Below are positions 54,857-64,000 of a stretch of 64,000 bases of DNA, one piece after another. How positions within the stretch are numbered: the stretch's first letter is position 1; the number at the start of each line of letters is the position of its first letter. The stretch lies in the NCBI GenBank assembly GCA_963728785.1, contig CAVSKV010000004.1, positions 1,116,001-1,180,000 of the forward strand. Reading direction: 5' to 3'. The notes below the pieces were generated by a model that saw nothing but the letters and a program-made list of their open reading frames with translations, made no database searches and was not told the DNA's origin. This DNA comes from JAGWRI01 sp963728785 (GTDB taxonomy: Bacteria > Gemmatimonadota > Gemmatimonadetes > Gemmatimonadales > Gemmatimonadaceae). A program made the position numbers and the translations under genes.

Positions 54857-56166
54857 CGGTCGATCTCTCCCATGACGATGTCGATGCTCGCGTTGATCGC
54901 GATCACGTCCGACAGCAGGTGCCCCTCGACCATCTTGGGGATGGCGGACAGGTTGACGAACGACGGCGGCCGGATGCGCCACCGCACCGGCTTCGACGTG
55001 CCGTCGGAGACCATGTAGTAGCCCTTCTCGCCCTTGGGACTCTCCACCGCCACGTAGCACTCACCGAGTGGCGGCCGCGGCCCTTCCATCACCTGCTTGA
55101 AGTGGTGGATCATGGATTCCATGTCGCTCGTCGCCTTGTGCTTAGGCGGCAGGATGACGCGATGGTCGTCCACGTTCACCGGCCCGTCGGGCAGCCGCAC
55201 GATGGCCTGCTCGAGGATCCGCACCGACTGGCGCAGTTCCTCCACGCGCACCAGATAGCGGTCGTAGACGTCGCCGGCCGTGCCCACCGGTACGTCGAAG
55301 TCGTACGTCTCGTAGTCCAGATACGGGAAGTCGCGGCGCACGTCGTAGGCCACGCCCGAGGCACGGAGCATCGGGCCCGAAAGGCCGTAGTTGAGCGCCT
55401 CGTCGGCCGACATCACGCCCAGCCCCACCGTGCGGCCCACCCAGACGGCATTCTTGGAGAGCATCCGCTCGGCTTCGTCGATCGTTTTGGGGACGCTCCG
55501 CACGAAGCCCGTGAGCTGGTCCATCCAGCCGTCGGGGATGTCGGCGCCCATGCCGCCCACCCGGGTGAGCGAGGTGGTCATCCGGGCGCCGATCCACATG
55601 TCGAGCAGTTCATAGATGCGCTCGCGTTCCTCGAACAGCCAGAGGAACGGGGTGAACGCGCCGATGTCGATGCACGTCGTGCCCCACCACACGAGGTGCG
55701 ACATGATGCGCGACAGTTCCATGGCGATCACGCGCAGCACCTTGCACCGCTCGGTGATCTCGATGCCGAACAGCCGCTCGGCGCCGAGCGCGAACGCGAC
55801 GTTGTTGCCCGGCGAGTTCAGGTAATCCTCGCGGTCCGTCCACGGGATGATCTGGTTGTACGTGCGGTATTCGCCGATCTTCTCGAAGCCACAGTGCAGA
55901 TACCCGATGTGCGGCACGCAGCGCACCACGGTCTCGCCGTCCAGCTCGAGCACCAGCCGGAGCACGCCGTGCGTAGCCGGGTGCTGCGGGCCGATGTTGA
56001 TCAGCATATGCTGGCCGGCGAGGTCCGGCTCCAGCGCATCGGGCGCCTCCATGGGCACCACGTTGCCGTGTTCGTCGGTCACCAGCGGTATGCGCACCGG
56101 ACGCCCCTGCGCGTCGAGGCCGCTCGTGGACAGGTCGACTTCGACCGTGCGTGTGGTCGTCGGCAC
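54853..56166 (-). CDS. nuoD: NADH-quinone oxidoreductase subunit D
   Basis: 437 residues, separate from NuoC (not the fused NuoCD of E. coli). Quinone-site residues: GPQHPATHGVLRL with its conserved His, then RCVPHIGYLHCGFEK. Starts at the GTG at 56166, five bases after the nuoC stop; roughly 45 residues precede the conserved core. Confidence 0.95.
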   Translation of the reverse strand: MPTTTRTVEVDLSTSGLDAQGRPVRIPLVTDEHGNVVPMEAPDALEPDLAGQHMLINIGPQHPATHGVLRLVLELDGETVVRCVPHIGYLHCGFEKIGEYRTYNQIIPWTDREDYLNSPGNNVAFALGAERLFGIEITERCKVLRVIAMELSRIMSHLVWWGTTCIDIGAFTPFLWLFEERERIYELLDMWIGARMTTSLTRVGGMGADIPDGWMDQLTGFVRSVPKTIDEAERMLSKNAVWVGRTVGLGVMSADEALNYGLSGPMLRASGVAYDVRRDFPYLDYETYDFDVPVGTAGDVYDRYLVRVEELRQSVRILEQAIVRLPDGPVNVDDHRVILPPKHKATSDMESMIHHFKQVMEGPRPPLGECYVAVESPKGEKGYYMVSDGTSKPVRWRIRPPSFVNLSAIPKMVEGHLLSDVIAINASIDIVMGEIDR

Positions 56167-56171
56167 GGGAG

Positions 56172-56876
56172 CTATTCCCCCGCCTTCTCGCCGGCCCGCA
56201 GGCGGCGGCGCATCTCGCTGGGCAGTTCCTCGAACGCGTCGGCTACCGACAACTCCTCCATGGAGTAGCGAGCCTCGGGGTTGGCGGCCAGCGCCTGCCG
56301 GAGCTGTTCCGACCGGCTGAACCGCCCGCGGAGCGGGAAGTCCTTGCGCAGTGGGAAGCCCTCGCGATAGTCCTCCCACATCAGGATGCGCCGCAGATCG
56401 GGGTGTCCGGTGAACGTGATGCCGAACATGTCGTAACACTCGCGCTCCAGCCAATCGGCGCTTCTGTACACGCCGCACACGCTGGGGACGGCCAGTTCGG
56501 CGCCCCTGGCGATCTCGACCTTGAGCCGGAGGAACCGGCGGTAGGCCACTGAGCGCAGGTGCCAGACGACCTCGATCGGCTGCTCGATGTCGCGGAATTC
56601 CACGGCGGTGACGTCCGACAGGTATTCGTAGCGCTGCGACGGGTCGTCGTGCAGCCAGCGAACGATATCGAGGAGCCTGGCGCCGGCGACGACCACGTTG
56701 GTCTCACCCCGCACCACGTGCGCGCGGACGACGGCGCCGCCGAATTGCTGGCGGAGAGTGGCCGCCGACGGGTTGGCCTCGCCGCCGGCCAACGGCACGT
56801 TGCGCGGCGTGGCGGGCGCCGGTGCCCCGGCGCCAAGCGCGCTCCCCGCCATGACCAGCTGGAAGGCGTCGCTCAC
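56172..56876 (-). CDS. nuoC: NADH-quinone oxidoreductase subunit C
   Basis: 234 residues; the 30-kDa subunit motif ERECYDMFGITFTGHPDLRR lies near residue 147, and DYREGFPLRKDFPL near 170. A ~40-residue C-terminal acidic/Arg-rich tail extends past the motif, and the N-terminus has an Ala/Pro-rich lead. The GTG start overlaps nuoB (GTGA). Confidence 0.95.
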   Translation of the reverse strand: MSDAFQLVMAGSALGAGAPAPATPRNVPLAGGEANPSAATLRQQFGGAVVRAHVVRGETNVVVAGARLLDIVRWLHDDPSQRYEYLSDVTAVEFRDIEQPIEVVWHLRSVAYRRFLRLKVEIARGAELAVPSVCGVYRSADWLERECYDMFGITFTGHPDLRRILMWEDYREGFPLRKDFPLRGRFSRSEQLRQALAANPEARYSMEELSVADAFEELPSEMRRRLRAGEKAGE

Positions 56877-57496
56877 AGGCCGGACCGGGTCTGCTGGACC
56901 GAGTTGCCGAACGGTTCGGAGAGCTGGTCGATCAGCGAGGCCGGAATGTAGAGCTGGCTCTTGGGATCCGGCTCCATCTCATTGCGTAGCGACTTGTCGG
57001 CGGCGCGCTCCTTCTTGACCTTTTCCTGCAAGAGCATGATGCCGTAGAGGAGCCCTTCCGGGCGGGGCGGGCAACCGGGCACGTAGACGTCGACCGGAAT
57101 GATCGTGTCGATGCCCTGCACCACGGCATAGTTGTCGAACATTCCGCCCGTCGAAGCGCAAGCGCCCATCGAGATCGCCCATTTGGGCTGCGGCATCTGT
57201 TGCCAGATGCGGCGCAGGATGGGCGCCAACTTGAACGGTACGCGACCAGCGCAGATCAGCACGTCGGCCTGGCGCGGCGAATAACTCATCCGCTCCATAC
57301 CGAACCGTGCGAGATCGAAGTCGCTGGCCGCGCTGGCCATGAACTCGATGGCGCAGCAGGCCGTGCCGAACGGCATGGGCCACAGCGAATTGGCGCGGGC
57401 CCAGTTGACGAGAAAGTCCAGCTTCGTCGCGACCCAGCTCTCCTGCGAGACCGGGGCGTAGGAGACGGTCGACTCAGGGCGCGGCGTCAGTCCCAT
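56873..57496 (-). CDS. nuoB: NADH-quinone oxidoreductase subunit B
   Basis: 207 residues; cluster N2 subunit with the tandem Cys47-Cys48 in GTACCAIEFM, Cys in SMGACASTGG, and Cys in VPGCPPRPE. The ATG at 57496 overlaps nuoA by 10 bp. The C-terminus has about 30 extra residues after the conserved helix. Confidence 0.97.
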   Translation of the reverse strand: MGLTPRPESTVSYAPVSQESWVATKLDFLVNWARANSLWPMPFGTACCAIEFMASAASDFDLARFGMERMSYSPRQADVLICAGRVPFKLAPILRRIWQQMPQPKWAISMGACASTGGMFDNYAVVQGIDTIIPVDVYVPGCPPRPEGLLYGIMLLQEKVKKERAADKSLRNEMEPDPKSQLYIPASLIDQLSEPFGNSVQQTRSGL

Positions 57497-57891
57497 TGCA
57501 AGGCACCCTTCTTCCAGACGTAGATGAATCCGACGAGGAGAATTGCGATGAACACCAGCATCTCCCCGAGACCGAAGAACGAGGTCTGGCCGGCCGGACA
57601 TTCGCTGCCGACGAGGGGGACGGCGCACGAGAGCTGCTGGAAGTGCGCACCCCAGGGAATCATGAACACGGTCTCGATGTCGAAGATGATGAACAGCACC
57701 GCGACCATGTAGAACTTCACGGAGAAGCGCTCCCGGGCGTCGCCGAGCGGGGGGATGCCCGATTCGTACGGCGTTCGCTTCACCGGCGTGGGGCGCGACC
57801 GCAGCGTGAGTGCGGACAACGCCAGCATCGCCACCGCGCTCACGATGACGAATCCGAGCAGGAGCAGGACGGGGAAATACGTGCGGGCCAT
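57487..57891 (-). CDS. nuoA: NADH-quinone oxidoreductase subunit A
   Basis: 134 residues, three helices. The loop between helices 1 and 2 has PYESGIPPLGDARERFSVKFY and helix 2 has LFIIFDIETVFMIPW; the usual cysteine of the E-C/S-G loop is replaced by Ser. First gene of the operon, with a candidate promoter 47 bases upstream. Confidence 0.95.
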   Translation of the reverse strand: MARTYFPVLLLLGFVIVSAVAMLALSALTLRSRPTPVKRTPYESGIPPLGDARERFSVKFYMVAVLFIIFDIETVFMIPWGAHFQQLSCAVPLVGSECPAGQTSFFGLGEMLVFIAILLVGFIYVWKKGALQWD

Positions 57892-57937
57892 AGCGCTCCG
57901 GACTTCGTGAAAACTTTCACTAGCTCCAGCGCGGGAA

Positions 57938-57966
57938 AAGTTATCCACCGGTACCACAAGGGTCAA
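57938..57966 (-). promoter_or_regulatory. Candidate promoter of the nuo operon
   Basis: On the minus strand TTGACC (57961-57966), 17 bases, then TAACTT (57938-57943). Transcription would begin near 57931, about 40 bases before the nuoA ATG. The -10 is identical to that proposed for kdsB. Confidence 0.55.
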
Positions 57967-57994
57967 CCGGAATGCGCGCCGGTCGGTGGCGCGT

Positions 57995-58024
57995 TTGGCG
58001 CATGCGGCGCCAGGGGGATACATT
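57995..58024 (+). promoter_or_regulatory. Candidate promoter of dcd
   Basis: TTGGCG (57995-58000), 18 bases, TACATT (58019-58024), on the plus strand, about 50 bases before the dcd ATG. Faces away from the nuoA promoter; the two -35 elements are only 28 bases apart. Confidence 0.4.
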
Positions 58025-58074
58025 CCGCCTCGCCATCGGCCGCCCCCGCCGTTCCCCTCGCCCAAAATCCCGCC

Positions 58075-58629
58075 ATGAGCATCATGTCCGACCGCTGGAT
58101 CACCCGGATGGCCAAGGAGCACCGGATGATCGAGCCCTTCGAAGACCGCCAGGTTCGGGCCGGCGTCATCTCCTACGGCGTCAGTTCGTACGGCTACGAC
58201 ATGCGCGTGGCCCGGGAGTTCCGGATCTTCACCAACGTGCTCAGCTCCATCGTCGATCCCAAAAACTTCGACCCGCGGAGCTTCGTCGAGTTCGAGGGCG
58301 ACGTCTGCATCGTGCCCCCCAACTCGTTCGCCCTGGCCCGCTCGGTGGAGTACTTCCGCATTCCCCGCGACATCCTGACCGTGACGGTGGGCAAGTCCAC
58401 GTATGCGCGGTGCGGAATCATCACGAACGTGACCCCGTTCGAGCCCGAATGGGAGGGGTTCGTCACGCTCGAGATCTCGAACACGACCCCGTTGCCGGCC
58501 AAGATCTACGCCAACGAGGGCATCGCGCAGGTGCTGTTCTTCAAGGGCGAAGAACCGCCCGAAATCTCCTACGCGGACAAGAAGGGCAAGTACCAGGGCC
58601 AGCACGGGGTGACCCTTCCCAAAATCTGA
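58075..58629 (+). CDS. dcd: dCTP deaminase
   Basis: Gives dUTP for thymidylate synthesis. 184 residues; the catalytic Glu is in WEGFVTLEISN and the conserved Ser and Arg are in VGKSTYARCG. The C-terminal KYQGQHGVTLP lid is present. ATG at 58075 or at 58084 would both fit; earlier in-frame codons run through the nuo promoter region and were rejected. It is the only intact plus-strand gene between 7 and 64 kb. Confidence 0.96.
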   Translation: MSIMSDRWITRMAKEHRMIEPFEDRQVRAGVISYGVSSYGYDMRVAREFRIFTNVLSSIVDPKNFDPRSFVEFEGDVCIVPPNSFALARSVEYFRIPRDILTVTVGKSTYARCGIITNVTPFEPEWEGFVTLEISNTTPLPAKIYANEGIAQVLFFKGEEPPEISYADKKGKYQGQHGVTLPKI

Positions 58630-58640
58630 CCTGCGCGCTG

Positions 58641-59410
58641 CTACCCCGCCCCGCCCAGCGCTTTCTCCTCGCGCTCCGTGATCACGGCCGAGAGATAATC
58701 ACGGTTCATCCGGGCGATGAAGTCGATGCTGATTCCCTTGGGGCATGCCTCCTGGCATTCCCCGAACAGCGTGCATCCGCCGAAATTCTCCAGATCCATC
58801 TGGGCGACCATCCGGAGCGCTCGCCGGTAGCGTTCCGGCTGCCCCTGCGGGAGGAGCCCCAGGTGCGAGATCTTGGCGGCGGTGAACAGCGACGCCGAGC
58901 CGTTGGGACAGGCCGCCACGCAGGCCCCGCAGCCGATGCACGCCGCGGCATCCATCGACTCGTCGGCATTCTGCTTGGGCACGGCGAGGTTGTTCGCTTC
59001 GGGCGCCGACCCCGTGGGCGCCGTGATGAACCCGCCGGCCTGGATGATCCGGTCGAACGCACCGCGGTCCACGACGAGGTCCTTCACCACGTGGAACGCG
59101 CGGGCGCGCCATGGCTCGAGCCACAGTTCGTCGCCGTCCTTGAAGCTGCGCATGTGCAGCTGGCAGGTGGTGGTCATCTTCATCGGGCCGTGGGCGGCGC
59201 CGTTGATCATCATGCCGCACGTGCCGCAGATGCCTTCGCGGCAGTCGTGGTCGAAGGCGATCGGCTCCTTGCCCTGTCCGATCAATCCCTCATTGACCAC
59301 GTCCAGCATCTCCAGGAACGACGTGTCAGGACTGACGTCGCGCGCCTCGTAGCGGTCGAAGCGGCCCGCGGCATTCGGGGCCGGCTGCCGCCACACGTGA
59401 AGGGTGAGGT

Positions 59411-59414
<4 letters not shown>
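58641..59414 (-). CDS. sdhB: Succinate dehydrogenase iron-sulfur subunit
   Basis: 257 residues; [2Fe-2S] motif CREGICGTCG with a further Cys in MTTTCQLHM, then [4Fe-4S] and [3Fe-4S] motifs CIGCGACVAACP and CTLFGECQEACPKG. The Asp-rich DHDCREGICG and spacing are of the Bacteroidetes/Actinobacteria type-B group. GTG start overlaps sdhA (GTGA). Confidence 0.95.
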
Positions 59415-61324
<1,910 letters not shown>

Positions 61325-61326
61325 TG

Positions 61327-62010
61327 CTAGTGCACGATGCCGGCGAGAACGCCGAGCGGAACGAGGGTGAAGCCAAGCCAGACGGCGATGGCCACGACGG
61401 CGGCGATGCGCCGGTGCAGCGGGTGTTCGGAAGGCCGGGCCACGCCCAGCGTGCGCAGCGAACTCCAGGCTCCATGAAAGAGGTGGAGCCCGAGGAACGC
61501 CATTGCGAGCAAGTAGAACCCCGCCACCCACCAGATGCGGAAACTCGCAACGACATCGCCGTAAATGTCGTGCCTCCCGGCAGCGTCGGCGGTGTGGAAC
61601 ACCCCTGCCGGATCGACCACGCCGACCGTGAAGTGCAGGATGTGGAACACGATGAACACGACCAGCAGCACGCCGCCCCACCGCATCGTCCGCGACGCCA
61701 GCGTGGAGACCTGGGATTTGCGCTTGCGATAATCCGCGGGTCGGGCTGCCTTGGCGCGCCGCGTGAGCTGCCATGCCATGAGGATGTGAAGCAGCACGGC
61801 CACGACCAGCACGACCCGCACCGCCCATACGACCTCGGCCAGCGGGCCGTGCAGCATCGCGGCGTACGCATCGAACTTGTCCTGGCCGATGAAGACCTGG
61901 AGGTTGCCCAGCATGTGGCCGATCACGAAGGCGATGCCGATCAGCCCCGTGGCCGCCATGATGATCTTCTTACCGATCGTGGATCGGTACAGGTTGACGA
62001 ACCAGCTCAT
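61327..62010 (-). CDS. sdhC: Succinate dehydrogenase cytochrome b subunit (type B)
   Basis: 227 residues with five predicted helices, so a single dihaem cytochrome b that serves as the whole membrane anchor; no SdhD follows. Haem-ligand candidates include His32 (VIGHMLGNL) and His in VVFIVFHILHFTVGV. Such enzymes use menaquinone, matching the mqn genes in this window. Confidence 0.93.
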   Translation of the reverse strand: MSWFVNLYRSTIGKKIIMAATGLIGIAFVIGHMLGNLQVFIGQDKFDAYAAMLHGPLAEVVWAVRVVLVVAVLLHILMAWQLTRRAKAARPADYRKRKSQVSTLASRTMRWGGVLLVVFIVFHILHFTVGVVDPAGVFHTADAAGRHDIYGDVVASFRIWWVAGFYLLAMAFLGLHLFHGAWSSLRTLGVARPSEHPLHRRIAAVVAIAVWLGFTLVPLGVLAGIVH

Positions 62011-62050
62011 CGTGTAGGGACGTTCAGAGTGAGAGGCCCGGAACGCGGAA

Positions 62051-62085
62051 TGCGGGAAGCGGGATCGTTCGTCCCGCTTCCCGCA
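62051..62085 (-). terminator. Strong hairpin between mdh and sdhC
   Basis: A perfect 14-bp stem TGCGGGAAGCGGGA / TCCCGCTTCCCGCA with a 7-base loop, 13 bases past the mdh stop and about 40 bases before sdhC. No T-run follows in the minus direction, so it is either a hairpin-only terminator or a stability/attenuation element; its symmetry also allows protein binding. Confidence 0.55.
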
Positions 62086-62098
62086 TCGACCGTCGCGC

Positions 62099-63028
62099 TC
62101 AGAGTTTGACCGCCTTCATCGGTTCGCGTACGGCCTCGGCACTCTTGCCGAGCGCCGTGCGCTCATCGGCCGTCAGTTCGACCTCGAGCACCTGCTCCAA
62201 CCCGCGGCGCCCGAGTTTGCACGGCACGCCCAGGAAGATGCCCTTTTGCCCGTACTCACCGGTCAGCCAGGCCGCGCACGGCAGAATGCGCTTCTGGTCG
62301 CGGACGATGGCTTCAGCCATCTGGACGGCGCCGGCCGACGGCGCATAGTAGGCCGAACCGGTCTTGAGGTGCTTGACGATTTCGGCGCCACCACCGCGCG
62401 TGCGCTCCACGATCGCGTCGAGCTTGCTGCGGTCGATGAGCTGCGTGACGGGGATGCCGCTCACGGTGGTGTACGAGATGAGCGGAACCATCGTGTCGCC
62501 GTGGCCACCGAGCACCATGGCCTGGATATCCTGAACCGATACGTCGAGCGCTTCGGCCAGGAACGCACGGTAGCGCGCCGAATCGAGCACGCCGGCCATG
62601 CCAAGCACGCGCTCGCGAGGAAAGCCCGTGACCTGCTTGGCCACGTAGCACATCACGTCGAGCGGGTTCGACACCACGATGATGATGGCGTTGGGCGAAC
62701 TCTTCTTTACCTGCTCGCTGACCTGCTTCACGATGCCGGCGTTCGTATTGAGCAGGTCGTCGCGCGACATACCCGGCTTGCGGGCGATGCCGGCAGTGAT
62801 GATGACGATGTCCGACCCGGCGGTCTCCTCATATCCGTTGGTGCCGATGACGCGAGTGTCGAACCCTTCGATCGGGGCTGACTCCCACTGGTCGAGCCCC
62901 TTGCCCTGCGGGATCCCTTCGACCACGTCCACCATGACAACGGTCCGGGCCAGTTGCTTCTCTGCCACGCGTTGAGCGGTCGTCGCGCCGACGTTCCCGG
63001 CGCCGACCACCGTGATTTTATTGACCAT
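62099..63028 (-). CDS. mdh: Malate dehydrogenase (LDH-like type)
   Basis: 309 residues; NAD motif GAGNVG at 9-14, substrate-discriminating Arg in GIARKPGMSRDDLL (malate rather than lactate), catalytic His in VLGGHGDTMVP. Single-gene unit; promoter candidate at 63067-63095. Feeds NADH to complex I and completes the TCA steps with SDH encoded just downstream. Confidence 0.96.
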   Translation of the reverse strand: MVNKITVVGAGNVGATTAQRVAEKQLARTVVMVDVVEGIPQGKGLDQWESAPIEGFDTRVIGTNGYEETAGSDIVIITAGIARKPGMSRDDLLNTNAGIVKQVSEQVKKSSPNAIIIVVSNPLDVMCYVAKQVTGFPRERVLGMAGVLDSARYRAFLAEALDVSVQDIQAMVLGGHGDTMVPLISYTTVSGIPVTQLIDRSKLDAIVERTRGGGAEIVKHLKTGSAYYAPSAGAVQMAEAIVRDQKRILPCAAWLTGEYGQKGIFLGVPCKLGRRGLEQVLEVELTADERTALGKSAEAVREPMKAVKL

Positions 63029-63066
63029 ACGTCCATCGGGAAGAAGAAATAGTGAACAGCCAATGA

Positions 63067-63095
63067 ATAGTATTCCCGTGCGCGGGGGGGAGCAA
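63067..63095 (-). promoter_or_regulatory. Candidate promoter of mdh
   Basis: On the minus strand TTGCTC (63090-63095), 17 bases, TACTAT (63067-63072). About 35 bases upstream of the mdh ATG. The spacer begins with six C residues. Confidence 0.5.
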
Positions 63096-63199
63096 CGTGG
63101 CGGCGAGATCAGCGCGCGAGACATTCAACCGAACAGTACGCGGAGCACACAGACACCTGGAACAACACGGGTGTCGGCGCCCGTACAGGAGGGGGCGAC

Positions 63200-63230
63200 A
63201 AGGAAGAAAGGGGACCTGTGACGTCCCCTT
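63200..63230 (-). terminator. Intrinsic terminator of moaA
   Basis: On the minus strand AAGGGGAC and GTCCCCTT pair (63223-63230 with 63208-63215) around a 7-base loop and are followed by TCTTCCTT. It lies about 85 bases past the moaA stop. Confidence 0.8.
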
Positions 63231-63316
63231 CGCGTCGGACTCGCCGCTCGTGCTGTGCTCTGTGGGGTCTGCGTGTTCTGGCGTGAACTGCTGGCGCGAC
63301 TGATCTGCCCCGCGGC

Positions 63317-64000
63317 CTAACCCCCGACCTGTGACAGCGCGCGAAGCCCGCCCACCTTCATTTGTAACAGCGCGTGCTCCTTGGGTTTCTCGGCGAGGGC
63401 GCGGCGGAAGTGTGGCTCCAACGGTTCGCCGGCCCGCAGCGGCGTGCGCAGGTCGACTTCGTGGTCGCCGAACAGGCAGGTACGGAGCCGTCCGTCCGCC
63501 GTGAGCCGCACGCGGTTGCACGATCCGCAGTACGTGTGCGTCATCGGCGTGATCATCCCGATCGTTCCGCGCGCGCCGGGGAACGCGTAGTACACGGCAG
63601 GTCCGTTGCCGCGGGCCGGGCCCGCCGCCGGTTCGAGCGCACCCAGCACCCGGATGCGCGCCAGCACTTCATCGCTCGGCACGACGTGCGCCCAGGTGAG
63701 ATCGCGCATCTCACCCACCGGCATCAGCTCGATGAACCGGACGTGCCATGGGTGCTCCAACGTGAGCCGTGCGAACTGCTCGATCTCGTCGTCGTTTACG
63801 CCGCGCATGACGACCATGTTGATTTTCACCGGATCGAGCCCCGCCCGCTCGGCGGCCGTGGCGGTTTTCACCGGATCGAACCCGAGATTGCGGCGCGAGA
63901 TGGCCGCGATGCGATCGGCGCGCAGGCTGTCGACGCTGATGTTGACGCGGTCGAGGCCGGCGGCGCGAAGCGTGGGTCCCAGGGCCTCGAGCCGGACGCC
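63317..64000 (-). CDS. moaA: GTP 3',8-cyclase MoaA, C-terminal part
   Basis: The frame continues to the window edge, so only about 227 C-terminal residues are seen; the N-terminal radical-SAM cysteines are outside. The second [4Fe-4S] site is complete: CGSCNRVRLTADGRLRTC (Cys-x2-Cys-x13-Cys). Preceding segments VNISVDSL, KINMVVMRGVND and RFIELMPVG are typical of MoaA, first enzyme of molybdopterin synthesis. The last residues lack the usual Gly-Gly end but read ALSQVGG. Confidence 0.95.
   Translation of the reverse strand, partial: GVRLEALGPTLRAAGLDRVNISVDSLRADRIAAISRRNLGFDPVKTATAAERAGLDPVKINMVVMRGVNDDEIEQFARLTLEHPWHVRFIELMPVGEMRDLTWAHVVPSDEVLARIRVLGALEPAAGPARGNGPAVYYAFPGARGTIGMITPMTHTYCGSCNRVRLTADGRLRTCLFGDHEVDLRTPLRAGEPLEPHFRRALAEKPKEHALLQMKVGGLRALSQVGG

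Noticed and set aside
57496..58074. Extended N-terminus for dcd
   Set aside because: It would begin inside nuoA/nuoB antisense and run through the promoter region; the conserved protein begins at 58075 or 58084.

Overview
The window is about 64 kb of high-G+C bacterial chromosome, almost all protein coding. It carries Kdo synthesis and LPS-transport genes (a diderm), the futalosine route to menaquinone, a 14-gene complex I, a three-subunit type-B succinate dehydrogenase (one cytochrome b, no SdhD) and sigma-54. Gene content and base composition would suit a Gemmatimonadota-like or related environmental diderm, but that placement is inference; no rRNA or other phylogenetic marker was compared. 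No CRISPR array, insertion sequence, phage or plasmid gene was recognised. This is a core-genome region.

Layout. (1) 1-6.1 kb, plus strand: a tightly overlapping operon of a DUF512 protein (cut by the window edge), der, plsY, gpsA, a MerR regulator, surE, pcm, acyP and apt, closed by a hairpin. tRNA-Arg(CCU) and a YfgM-like membrane protein with its own terminator follow. (2) 6.9-7.7 kb: a non-coding, locally A+T-rich stretch and a probable frameshifted small gene. (3) 7.7-24.2 kb, minus strand (read right to left): kdsB, pyrG, kdsA, kdsC, kdsD, lptC, an LptA/OstA-like gene, lptB, rpoN, then an envelope-glycan set (GT2, GT4, AglD/MprF-like flippase, YfhO-like protein, Dpm1-like GT2) and dapF. 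(4) 24.3-36.6 kb, minus: ndk, DUF177, rpmF, plsX, fabH, fabD, fabG, acpP, fabF, mqnE, mqnA, mqnC, ispF, dedA, xerD and trpG/pabA. (5) 36.6-43.4 kb, minus: a phosphohexomutase, a UPF0182 membrane protein, carbamate kinase, sucC and sucD. (6) 43.5-57.9 kb, minus: nuoA to nuoN in canonical order, with a candidate promoter at the front and a hairpin at the end; dcd diverges from it on the plus strand. (7) 58.6-64 kb, minus: sdhC-sdhA-sdhB, mdh and the 3' part of moaA.

How it fits together. CTP synthase sits inside the Kdo genes and makes the CTP that KdsB uses; LptC, the OstA-like protein and LptB then serve LPS export. PlsX with plsY (33 kb apart) gives the acyl-phosphate route to phosphatidic acid, fed by GpsA and the fab genes. 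SDH, MDH and succinyl-CoA synthetase feed reductant to complex I and the menaquinone pool made by the Mqn enzymes. Translational coupling is extreme: most junctions in the large operons are ATGA, GTGA, TGATG or TAATG overlaps, and these decided many of the start codons.

Most interesting points: an LptB with a ~157-residue N-terminal domain I do not recognise; an MqnE whose radical-SAM cysteines are spaced CX5CX2C instead of CX3CX2C; a short NuoG that keeps the full N7 cluster motif; a promoter overlapped by a long-spaced inverted repeat ahead of kdsB; a YfhO/flippase/glycosyltransferase set of unknown product; and a UPF0182 protein in an operon with carbamate kinase and sucCD.
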